Made by a program: the position numbers and the translations under genes
In this document: positions 53,587-60,843 of the stretch, piece by piece
Position numbering within the stretch: the stretch's first letter is position 1
Layout of the letters: each line of letters begins with the position of its first letter
The notes under the pieces: model-generated
Seen by the model: the letters and a program-made list of their open reading frames with translations, nothing else
Told to the model about the DNA's origin: nothing
The model's database searches: none
Source: Kaistella sp.
Lineage (GTDB): Bacteria; Bacteroidota; Bacteroidia; Flavobacteriales; Weeksellaceae
Reading direction: 5' to 3'
DNA: 64,000 bases
NCBI GenBank assembly: GCA_019459085.1
Contig: JAIBEW010000003.1
Location: 62,001-126,000, forward strand

Positions 53587-54189
53587 TTAGTGTTGCACCT
53601 GGATATAGGTATAAAGATAAGTAAAAGAAACCAATCCCGCGATCGCAAAACCGGTGAGTACTTCCCGCGGAGTGTGTCTTTTCAGAATAATTCTGGTGAT
53701 TCCAACGATAATAGCGATGCCCAACCAGATAATTCCCAACGCTGCGTTTTCCGAAAAAAATAAAGCCGCGACAAAAACATTAAAAGCGGTGTGCATGGAA
53801 CTTTTGATGAAATAATTGCTCAGTTGCAGGACCAAAAGGAGAATCAACAGAAAAAACATGACGAGGTCAAGCGTTTCATTTTTAAAATAATCGAAAAGAA
53901 GGTAAGCGATCATCGCTCCTGCAATAAAAAAATACAGGCTTTTCCTTTGATTTCTGTTCGAAACATCCATGTTCGAATACCTGCCTTTTTTTACGTTCCA
54001 GACAATCCACAACGAAATGGGACTCACCGTGAGAAGTAAAATGGGCAGGAACCGCACCGAAGCTTCACGGAGGGAGTAATTTTCGGTACTGAAATACAGA
54101 AAATAGATCATCAGCGACGTGAGCGGATTGAAAAAATTGGAAATGAATTTCGAGATTCCGGTAACGATGGGAGAGGGGGTTTTAAGCAT
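53587..54189 (-). CDS. PAP2-family membrane phosphatase
   Basis: The 200-residue protein has six or so transmembrane helices and a divergent PAP2 (type 2 phosphatidic acid phosphatase) signature: SSMHTAF stands at the PSGH position and TRIILKRHTPREVLTGF at the SRxxxxxHxxxD position, with the final Asp replaced by Glu. Members dephosphorylate lipid phosphates such as phosphatidic acid or undecaprenyl pyrophosphate at the outer face of the membrane. The substitutions leave activity uncertain. Its start at 54189 is the likely beginning of the operon with the BlaI-like gene. Confidence 0.8.
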   Translation of the reverse strand: MLKTPSPIVTGISKFISNFFNPLTSLMIYFLYFSTENYSLREASVRFLPILLLTVSPISLWIVWNVKKGRYSNMDVSNRNQRKSLYFFIAGAMIAYLLFDYFKNETLDLVMFFLLILLLVLQLSNYFIKSSMHTAFNVFVAALFFSENAALGIIWLGIAIIVGITRIILKRHTPREVLTGFAIAGLVSFTYLYTYIQVQH

Positions 54190-54278
54190 AATCCAAATTA
54201 ATGTTCCAAAAATAAGATTTTTTACTTTTTAAAAGTTTAATTTCTCGTTACAAGCAGCCATATAGACAAAGTTTTTAT

Positions 54279-54286
54279 TATTTTTG
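54279..54286 (+). promoter_or_regulatory. -7 box of pdhA
   Basis: TATTTTTG matches TAnnTTTG and lies 19 bases upstream of ATG 54306, giving a short leader. Confidence 0.45.
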
Positions 54287-54305
54287 CTGAATAGTTCAAT
54301 TTAAC

Positions 54306-55310
54306 ATGAAAGAATTTTCAAAAGAAGTGTACCTGAAATGGTATGAAGAAATGACGATGTGGAGAAGGTTCGAGGACAAATGCCGTTCTCTTTACCTCAA
54401 ACAGAAAATCAGAGGATTTTTACACCTATATAACGGTCAGGAAGCCATTCCTGCCGGTTTTACTCACGCAATGGACCTGACCAAAGACAGCATGATTACG
54501 GCGTACAGATGTCATATCCATCCGATGGCAATGGGCGTTGATCCTAAAAGAATTATGGCTGAACTTTGCGGAAAAGCTACCGGAACTTCCGGTGGAATGG
54601 GCGGATCTATGCATATTTTCAGCAAAGAAAAAAGATTTTATGGCGGTCACGGAATCGTAGGCGGCCAGATTCCCTTAGGTGCAGGAATTGCTTTTGCCGA
54701 TAAATATTATGACAGAAAAGCGGTGAACATCTGCTTTTTCGGTGATGGTGCGGCAAGACAGGGTTCTCTTCATGAAACATTCAACATGGCGATGAACTGG
54801 AAACTTCCGGTGGTTTTTGTAGTGGAAAACAATCAGTACGCAATGGGAACTTCCGTAAAAAGAACAGCCAACCACGAAGATATTTACAAACTGGGACTGG
54901 GTTACGAAATGCCTTGTCTTGCGGTAGATGCGATGGATCCCGAAAAAGTGGCGGAAGCGGCTTATGAAGCGATTGAAAGAGCAAGAAGAGGTGACGGACC
55001 AACATTCATCGAAGCCAGAACTTACCGTTTCAGAGGGCACTCAATGTCCGATGCGGAACCTTACAGATCGAAGGATGAAGTGGCGGAACACAAAAAAGAC
55101 GACCCAATCGAAATTGTAAAAAACAAGATTTTGCAAAATTCCTGGGCAACGGAAGAGCAGCTTACAGCTTTGGACGAAAAATCCCGCGGTTTTGTAGAAG
55201 AGTGTGTAGAATTTATGGAACAGTCACCATATCCGGATCCTGAAAAAATCTACGAATATGTTTATGCACAGGAAGATTATCCGTTCCTCAACAAACTGGA
55301 AAACAACTAA
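54306..55310 (+). CDS. pdhA: Pyruvate dehydrogenase E1 component, alpha subunit
   Basis: The 334-residue protein has the thiamine diphosphate fold of E1-alpha, with the cofactor/Mg2+ motif GDGAARQGSLHETFNMAMN and the downstream NN of VVENNQYAMG. Other family segments are IRGFLHLYNGQEA, TAYRCHIHPMAMG and YRFRGHSMSDAEPYR (the phosphorylation-loop region). With the beta subunit it decarboxylates pyruvate and acetylates the lipoyl groups of E2. The E2 gene follows after 87 bases; no beta-subunit gene is in the window. Confidence 0.96.
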   Translation: MKEFSKEVYLKWYEEMTMWRRFEDKCRSLYLKQKIRGFLHLYNGQEAIPAGFTHAMDLTKDSMITAYRCHIHPMAMGVDPKRIMAELCGKATGTSGGMGGSMHIFSKEKRFYGGHGIVGGQIPLGAGIAFADKYYDRKAVNICFFGDGAARQGSLHETFNMAMNWKLPVVFVVENNQYAMGTSVKRTANHEDIYKLGLGYEMPCLAVDAMDPEKVAEAAYEAIERARRGDGPTFIEARTYRFRGHSMSDAEPYRSKDEVAEHKKDDPIEIVKNKILQNSWATEEQLTALDEKSRGFVEECVEFMEQSPYPDPEKIYEYVYAQEDYPFLNKLENN

Positions 55311-55397
55311 AATAATGAGGTTTAAGGTAATATGGAAAATTACATATTACTTTTCATTATCAAATTATCAAATCAACTCATTATCAAATAAGAGATT

Positions 55398-57107
55398 ATG
55401 GCAGAAGTGATTACAATGCCCCGACTTTCCGATACCATGACGGACGGAAAAGTGGCGAAATGGCACAAAAAAGTAGGCGATGCCGTTAAGGAAGGCGATA
55501 TTTTAGCAGAAATTGAGACCGACAAAGCCGTGCAGGATTTCGAATCGGAATACAACGGAACAATTTTATATATCGGCACTGAGGAAGGAAATTCTGCGCC
55601 AGTAGATTCAGTTTTGGCCATCATTGGTGAAGAAGGTGAAGATATTTCTTCTTTAAAAGGAGGAGAAACCGCAGCTGCAAAATCAGACGGAACTTCCGAA
55701 GCGAAAAGTGAAGGAATTCCGGAAGAAAATAAAACGGAAAATAATGTAACCGACGTAGAAACCACTAAACCGGTTGAAAAAGAAGGGTCAGAATCTTCAG
55801 AAGATGTTTCGGCAGATATTCCGGAAGGAGTGGAAGTGATTACAATGCCCCGACTTTCCGACACGATGACGGAAGGAAAAGTCGCGAAATGGCACAAAAA
55901 AGTAGGCGATGCTGTGAAGGAAGGCGATATTCTCGCAGAAATTGAGACCGATAAAGCCGTTCAGGATTTCGAATCCGAATTCAACGGCACGATGCTGTAC
56001 ATTGGCACCGAAGAAGGCGGCGCAAGTCCGGTAGATACTGTTTTAGCCATCATTGGACCTGAAGGAACTGATGTTTCCGGAGTTATTTCCGGCGGTGGGA
56101 AAAAAGCGGAAACCAAAACTTCAGAATCAGAAGACAAACCGAAACAGGCTGCTCAAACAGCAGAAAAAGAGTCGGCTCCTGCAGCTTTATTTTCATCAGG
56201 CGAAAGAGTCGCCATCTCTCCTTTAGCCCGAAAAATGGCGGAAGACAAAGGAATTGATGTTCATGCTTTGAAAGGCAGCGGCGAAAACGGAAGAATTGTA
56301 AAAAAAGATGTGGAAAGTTTCACGCCTTCCACTCAAACTGCTCAAGCAACTGACGCAAAACCTGCTGTTGCGGGTGAAGCGAAGCAAACTCAAACTCAAA
56401 CTGCGCCGGCAATGAATTTTGTGCAGGGTGAAGATTCAGAAACCCCGAATTCACAGGTCAGAAATATCATCGCGAAAAGACTTGCAGAAAGCAAATTTAC
56501 TGCACCGCATTACTATCTGATCGTTGAAATCAACATGGATAAAGCGATTGAAGCCAGAAACGAAATCAATTCTCTGCCCGATACCAAAATTTCCTTCAAT
56601 GATATGGTGATCAAGGCTACCGCGATGGCTTTAAGAAAACATCCGCAGGTAAATTCAACGTGGCATGCAGACAAAATTGTTCATCACGGGAATATCAATG
56701 TTGGTGTTGCAGTGGCGATCCCTGACGGTTTGGTGGTTCCGGTGCTGAAAAATGCTGACCAGATGAATTACAACCAAATCTCAGCTTCGGTGAAAGATAT
56801 GGCAGGTAGAGCAAAATCAAAAGGTCTGAAAGCCAATGAAATGGAAGGTTCTACCTTCTCGGTTTCCAATCTGGGAATGTTTGGGATTGAGACTTTCACA
56901 TCCATCATCAACCAGCCGAATTCAGCGATTTTATCAGTCGGAGCGATTATTGAAAAACCGATTGTTAAAGACGGACAGATTGTCGTAGGAAATACCATGA
57001 AACTTTCCCTTGCCTGCGACCACAGAGTGGTTGACGGTGCAACCGGAGCGCAGTTTTTGCAGACTTTAAGAACGTATCTGGAACAGCCATTGACTTTGCT
57101 GCTCTAA
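55398..57107 (+). CDS. pdhC: Pyruvate dehydrogenase E2 (dihydrolipoamide acetyltransferase) with two lipoyl domains
   Basis: The 569-residue protein has two lipoyl domains (residues 2-80 and about 145-223), each with the lipoylation lysine in ETDKAVQDFE, joined by acidic and Ala/Pro-rich linkers. A peripheral subunit-binding domain follows (about 270-310: SPLARKMAEDKGIDVHALKGSGENGRI) and a catalytic acetyltransferase domain (about 340-569) with the active-site CDHRVVDGATGAQF. It transfers acetyl from the lipoyl arm to CoA and forms the core of the complex. The two lipoyl domains are nearly identical in protein and DNA, so the duplication looks recent or is kept alike by gene conversion. Confidence 0.96.
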   Translation: MAEVITMPRLSDTMTDGKVAKWHKKVGDAVKEGDILAEIETDKAVQDFESEYNGTILYIGTEEGNSAPVDSVLAIIGEEGEDISSLKGGETAAAKSDGTSEAKSEGIPEENKTENNVTDVETTKPVEKEGSESSEDVSADIPEGVEVITMPRLSDTMTEGKVAKWHKKVGDAVKEGDILAEIETDKAVQDFESEFNGTMLYIGTEEGGASPVDTVLAIIGPEGTDVSGVISGGGKKAETKTSESEDKPKQAAQTAEKESAPAALFSSGERVAISPLARKMAEDKGIDVHALKGSGENGRIVKKDVESFTPSTQTAQATDAKPAVAGEAKQTQTQTAPAMNFVQGEDSETPNSQVRNIIAKRLAESKFTAPHYYLIVEINMDKAIEARNEINSLPDTKISFNDMVIKATAMALRKHPQVNSTWHADKIVHHGNINVGVAVAIPDGLVVPVLKNADQMNYNQISASVKDMAGRAKSKGLKANEMEGSTFSVSNLGMFGIETFTSIINQPNSAILSVGAIIEKPIVKDGQIVVGNTMKLSLACDHRVVDGATGAQFLQTLRTYLEQPLTLLL

Positions 57108-57126
57108 AAAAATAAAAAATTTCATG

Positions 57127-57163
57127 AAAATCCTTTCAAAATGTTTTTGAAAGGATTTTTTCT
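57127..57163 (+). terminator. Terminator of the pyruvate dehydrogenase genes
   Basis: A perfect 15-bp stem (AAAATCCTTTCAAAA with TTTTGAAAGGATTTT) around a TGT loop, followed by more T residues. Confidence 0.8.
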
Positions 57164-57184
57164 TTAAATATAAAATCAATTCAC

Positions 57185-57192
57185 TATTTTTG
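57185..57192 (+). promoter_or_regulatory. -7 box directly before lolD
   Basis: TATTTTTG matches TAnnTTTG and ends only five bases before the lolD ATG, so the transcript would be nearly leaderless. Confidence 0.45.
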
Positions 57193-57197
57193 AAGCT

Positions 57198-57866
57198 ATG
57201 ATCAGAGCGAGTAATATTCATAAATCGTACGGTGATTTAGAAGTCCTGAAAGGCGTTGATATTCACATTAAGGAAGGGGAGGTGGTCTCCATTGTCGGGG
57301 AATCCGGCGCAGGAAAATCGACACTGCTCCAGATTTTAGGAACTTTGGATGCTCCCACAAATCCCAAAAATTTCAATACCGAAATTATGTTGGATGGGCA
57401 GTCCTTCATCAATATGAGCGACAAGCAGTTTTCTAAATTCAGAAATGAAAATATCGGTTTTGTATTTCAGTATCATCAGCTTTTACCTGAATTCTCCGCG
57501 TTGGAGAATGTGCTTCTGCCGACCAGAATTTCCGGAAAAAACGAAAAAGAATCGCTGGACAAAGCCTATTCGCTTTTTGAAGATCTCCATATCGCGCACC
57601 GGCTGCACCATAAACCCAATGAAATGTCGGGTGGCGAAGCGCAGCGTGCCGCAGTGGCAAGGGCGCTGATCAATTCACCGAAAATTATTTTTGCCGATGA
57701 ACCTACCGGTAATCTGGATTCCAAGAATGCAGATGATCTGCACCAGCTTTTTTTTGATTTAAGAGACAAATACCGTCAGACTTTCGTGATCGTAACCCAC
57801 AACATCCATCTGGCGGATACCACGGACCGGAAACTCGTGATGAAAGACGGACAGATTATTTATTAG
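57198..57866 (+). CDS. lolD: ABC transporter ATP-binding protein, LolD-like
   Basis: The 222-residue ATPase has Walker A (GESGAGKST, about residue 35), Q-loop (FQYHQLLPEFSALENV), signature MSGGEAQRAAVARAL, Walker B (IIFADEPTGNLDS) and H-loop (VTHN). The pattern is typical of the LolD/MacB/FtsE branch, and LolD powers release of lipoproteins from the inner membrane by LolC/LolE. Its permease is not adjacent; the FtsX-type permease at 19.4-20.7 kb is one candidate. The -7 box adjoins the start codon. Confidence 0.9.
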   Translation: MIRASNIHKSYGDLEVLKGVDIHIKEGEVVSIVGESGAGKSTLLQILGTLDAPTNPKNFNTEIMLDGQSFINMSDKQFSKFRNENIGFVFQYHQLLPEFSALENVLLPTRISGKNEKESLDKAYSLFEDLHIAHRLHHKPNEMSGGEAQRAAVARALINSPKIIFADEPTGNLDSKNADDLHQLFFDLRDKYRQTFVIVTHNIHLADTTDRKLVMKDGQIIY

Positions 57867-57945
57867 ATAATGTTTTTGAAGCGATTCATTCTGTTTTTAA
57901 CTTTTTGTTATAAATTTATATCCTGAATCCACTCATTCAAACCAA

Positions 57946-58623
57946 ATGTCCCTTAAATTCCTTGCTGAAGATGACCGACCGAGAGAAAAATTTTTGCTGA
58001 AGGGCAAAGATTCACTCTCGGATGCAGAACTTCTCGCAATAATTATGGGCAGCGGGAACCGCGACGAATCGGCAGTGGAACTGGGCAGAAAAATCCTGAA
58101 ATCTGTCGGTAACAACTGGCATAATTTATCGCTGCTCAGGATTTCTGATCTGATGAAATTTAAAGGAGTTGGTGAAGCGAAAGCGATTTCCATCGCAGCA
58201 GCCCTGGAAATGGGACGCCGACGTGCTGCTCAGGAAGTGCCCGAAAAAGTTCAGATCAGCAGCAGCACCGAAAGTTACCGGATTCTTTCTCCTTTTTTAT
58301 CAGATTTGCAGACGGAAGAATTCTGGGCCTTATTTCTGAACCAGAGTAACAGGGTCATTTCCAAAACAAAACTCAGTTCCGGCGGGATTAACCAGTCGGT
58401 TGTAGACATCAGAATTCTGTTTAAAGATGCCCTCGAAAATTTTGCGACCGGTATCATCATTGCACATAACCATCCGTCCGGAAACCTGAAACCCAGCCAG
58501 GAAGACCTTAAAATTACACGCCAGATTGCAGATGGCGGAAAAATCCTCAATATTCAGTTGCTCGATCATTTAATAATCACCCAAAATGCCTATTTCAGTT
58601 TTGCTGATGAAAGTTTATTATGA
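57946..58623 (+). CDS. radC: RadC family JAB-domain protein
   Basis: The 225-residue protein has an N-terminal helix-hairpin-helix region (KFKGVGEAKAISIAAALEMGRR) and a C-terminal JAB/MPN metalloprotease-like domain with the metal site HNHPSGNLKPSQED (HxH-x7-S-x2-D type). RadC proteins are called DNA repair proteins, but their role in recombination is doubtful. Its stop codon overlaps the start of the next gene by four bases (ATGA type), so the two are coupled. Confidence 0.93.
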   Translation: MSLKFLAEDDRPREKFLLKGKDSLSDAELLAIIMGSGNRDESAVELGRKILKSVGNNWHNLSLLRISDLMKFKGVGEAKAISIAAALEMGRRRAAQEVPEKVQISSSTESYRILSPFLSDLQTEEFWALFLNQSNRVISKTKLSSGGINQSVVDIRILFKDALENFATGIIIAHNHPSGNLKPSQEDLKITRQIADGGKILNIQLLDHLIITQNAYFSFADESLL

Positions 58624-59504
58624 TCAAAAGACTGAAATACACAGAAATCGACTTCAAAAAATATGAAAACTGTATTGAAAATTCTGTACAGAAAAATTTC
58701 TATGCCCGGAAGGAAGTACTGGATTTTTTAAACGGAAACTGGGAAATTCTGGTCTTCAACGATTATGAGTTTGTGATGCCGGTTCCTTTGAAAAGAAAAT
58801 TCGGATTTCAGTTTGTGCTGATGCCGCTGTTCTGTCAGCAGTTGGGTGTTTTTGGAAGAACGGACAGCCCGGAAATCAACCTTGAATTTCTGACTTTTTT
58901 AGAGAAAAATTTCAGAACGGTGATGTATGCTTTTAACTGTAAAAACACTTTCAAAGGTATCGCCGTTACCAAAAAAAATTATTTCATCGGAATGGGTGAT
59001 TATGCTTTAAACCGAAAAAATTATTTTAAAGGAAGAAAATCAACCGTTAAGTCAGCACAGCATCTGAATTTTAAAGAACTTCAACTAGATTCTCAACTGC
59101 TTGAATTTATTAAACAGCATTTTAAAGGTCTTGATAAAGCTTCTGATCTGCAAAAATTTCTGGCGTATGTTACGTATTTGAATCAGGAAAAAAAACTCAG
59201 AATTTTCGGAAGTTTTAAGGACTTAAATTTAACCAATCTGGCTTTACTAACCGATTCCGATTCTACTTTTTCTCTGCTCGGACTGATCAATAATGCTGAA
59301 TTCCGGGATGAAAACGGCTCCTCATTTCTTATCGACCGGATTCTTAAGGAATATCTTCATGAGAGGTCTTTCGATTTTATGGGTGGAAATATCCGCGGAA
59401 TTGAAGTGTTTTTTAAAAGTTTTGGTGCCGAACTGCAGGAATATCCCGTTCTGCAGCCTTCAAAACTCAAAATTATCACGAACATCTTCCTCAAACAGCA
59501 ATAA
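58620..59504 (+). CDS. FemAB/GNAT-like hypothetical protein
   Basis: The 294-residue protein has no signal peptide or membrane helix. Its pattern (ENCIENSVQKNFYARKEVLDFL, FVMPVPLKRKFGFQFVLMPLFCQQLGVFG, and a C-terminal SFDFMGGNIRGIEVFFKSFGA) suggests the tandem GNAT-like fold of the FemAB family, which in other bacteria adds amino acids or acyl groups to peptidoglycan or small molecules. No motif settles the substrate. It overlaps radC by four bases, and the next gene starts 30 bases later behind a promoter box. Confidence 0.7.
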   Translation: MIKRLKYTEIDFKKYENCIENSVQKNFYARKEVLDFLNGNWEILVFNDYEFVMPVPLKRKFGFQFVLMPLFCQQLGVFGRTDSPEINLEFLTFLEKNFRTVMYAFNCKNTFKGIAVTKKNYFIGMGDYALNRKNYFKGRKSTVKSAQHLNFKELQLDSQLLEFIKQHFKGLDKASDLQKFLAYVTYLNQEKKLRIFGSFKDLNLTNLALLTDSDSTFSLLGLINNAEFRDENGSSFLIDRILKEYLHERSFDFMGGNIRGIEVFFKSFGAELQEYPVLQPSKLKIITNIFLKQQ

Positions 59505-59509
59505 TTGCT

Positions 59510-59517
59510 TATTTTTG
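59510..59517 (+). promoter_or_regulatory. -7 box before the 171-residue membrane-anchored gene
   Basis: TATTTTTG matches TAnnTTTG, 17 bases upstream of ATG 59535. Confidence 0.4.
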
Positions 59518-59534
59518 CAATCTCAAACAGGCAG

Positions 59535-60050
59535 ATGAATCTCGAACCATTTTACCCGTACGCTTTTGCGCTCCTTATTGCAGTTCCGCTTTTGGTTTTG
59601 TTGCGGCTGTTCGTGTTCACCTACATTAATTTGAAGAATAAAGAACTCGATATTCTGTCGGTAAAATCCAATAACGTAAACAATCTGCAGGCGTACGAAA
59701 GAATGACGCTTTTTCTGGAACGTTTGAAACCATCGAATCTTGTTGCCAAATTCAACAGCGATCTGAATGTACACGAATATATTTTCCTTCTGGAAAAAAG
59801 TATTTCCGAAGAATACGACTACAATTCGTCGCAGCAGCTGTACATCAGCAAAAATTCATGGCAGAATATTGTAGAATGCAAAAACGCCATCATTAAATTG
59901 CTTCACAGCACGTATGAAAACCTAGGCGATAATGCGGATCTGAAGGATTTTAAAACCGTTTTCCTGATGAACTATGTGGAAGGTGAGGATTTTATTTCAG
60001 ACAGTCTTCAGCTGCTGAAAAAAGATGCTTTGTTCCTGACCGCAAAATAA
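59535..60050 (+). CDS. Membrane-anchored hypothetical protein (171 aa)
   Basis: One N-terminal transmembrane helix (about residues 7-28, FALLIAVPLLVLLRLFVFTYI) is followed by a cytoplasmic, mostly helical domain of about 140 residues with coiled-coil character (ELDILSVKSNNVNNLQAYERM, WQNIVECKNAIIKLLHSTYENLGDNAD). No family is recognised. ATG 59535 was chosen over TTG 59505 because a consensus -7 box lies between them. It is followed after 25 bases by the pyrophosphatase gene. Confidence 0.7.
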   Translation: MNLEPFYPYAFALLIAVPLLVLLRLFVFTYINLKNKELDILSVKSNNVNNLQAYERMTLFLERLKPSNLVAKFNSDLNVHEYIFLLEKSISEEYDYNSSQQLYISKNSWQNIVECKNAIIKLLHSTYENLGDNADLKDFKTVFLMNYVEGEDFISDSLQLLKKDALFLTAK

Positions 60051-60075
60051 ATAATTAAATAATTAGAATAGATAA

Positions 60076-60687
60076 ATGATACCAAATTTTAAAGCCCACC
60101 CATGGCACGGAATTTCAGCAGGTGAGGAGGCTCCGGATGTTGTAAATGTTTTTGTGGAAATTGTTCCGAGTGATACCATTAAATATGAAATCGACAAACA
60201 GAGCGGTTATCTTAAAGTTGACCGCCCACAGCAGTTTTCAAATATTATTCCTGCGCTTTACGGATTTATTCCGAGAACCTACTGTCATGATGAAGTTCTG
60301 AAACTGGCGATTGAAAGAGGTGCAACCGATGTAATGACGGGAGATTTGGATCCACTTGATATCTGTGTGCTGAGTTCACACAACATTCACTCAGGAGGAA
60401 TGCTTATGGAAGCCATCCCGATCGGAGGTTTTAAAATGATCGACAAAGGTGAGGCTGATGATAAAATTGTTGCCGTAATGAAAGGCGATCACGCTTTCGG
60501 ACATTTCAGAGATATTACTGAACTGCCGCAGGCTGAAGTAAAAAGACTGATGCACTACTTTTTAACCTACAAAAACCTGCCGGATGAGCCTGCAAAATGC
60601 AGAATTGAGGAAGTGTACGGATCTGAACATGCCAAGAAAGTGATATTGGCTTCTCAGGAAGATTATGCCAGCAAGTTCGGAGGCTAA
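60076..60687 (+). CDS. ppa: Soluble inorganic pyrophosphatase, family I
   Basis: The 203-residue enzyme carries the family I signature with metal-binding aspartates, GDLDPLDICV, plus KVDRP, YGFIPRTYC and the C-terminal ERY-like YLTYKNLPD region. It hydrolyses cytoplasmic PPi to phosphate, pulling biosynthetic reactions forward. It is followed by a terminator and then by an ion-pumping membrane pyrophosphatase acting on the same substrate. Confidence 0.95.
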   Translation: MIPNFKAHPWHGISAGEEAPDVVNVFVEIVPSDTIKYEIDKQSGYLKVDRPQQFSNIIPALYGFIPRTYCHDEVLKLAIERGATDVMTGDLDPLDICVLSSHNIHSGGMLMEAIPIGGFKMIDKGEADDKIVAVMKGDHAFGHFRDITELPQAEVKRLMHYFLTYKNLPDEPAKCRIEEVYGSEHAKKVILASQEDYASKFGG

Positions 60688-60707
60688 AAAAATATAATTT
60701 ATAATAC

Positions 60708-60741
60708 AAAAAGCAGGTAAAGTAATTTTACCTGCTTTTTT
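60708..60741 (+). terminator. Terminator of ppa
   Basis: A 14-bp stem (AAAAAGCAGGTAAA with TTTACCTGCTTTTT) around a five-base loop. Confidence 0.8.
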
Positions 60742-60843
60742 GCTTTTTAAGCCAATTGATAACGATTTTTTAAAAATATGAAAAAGTACGTGTGAATTTT
60801 CCTATATTTAACACATTATTAACTATTAAAACTTAAAATATCT

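Noticed and set aside
55311-55397. Lost E1-beta gene between pdhA and E2
   Set aside because: The 87-base gap is too short and holds no remnant; in many flavobacteria the beta subunit is encoded elsewhere.
55373-55897. 174-codon minus-strand frame with internal duplication
   Set aside because: It is a shadow of the two lipoyl domains of E2; its internal repeat comes from them.
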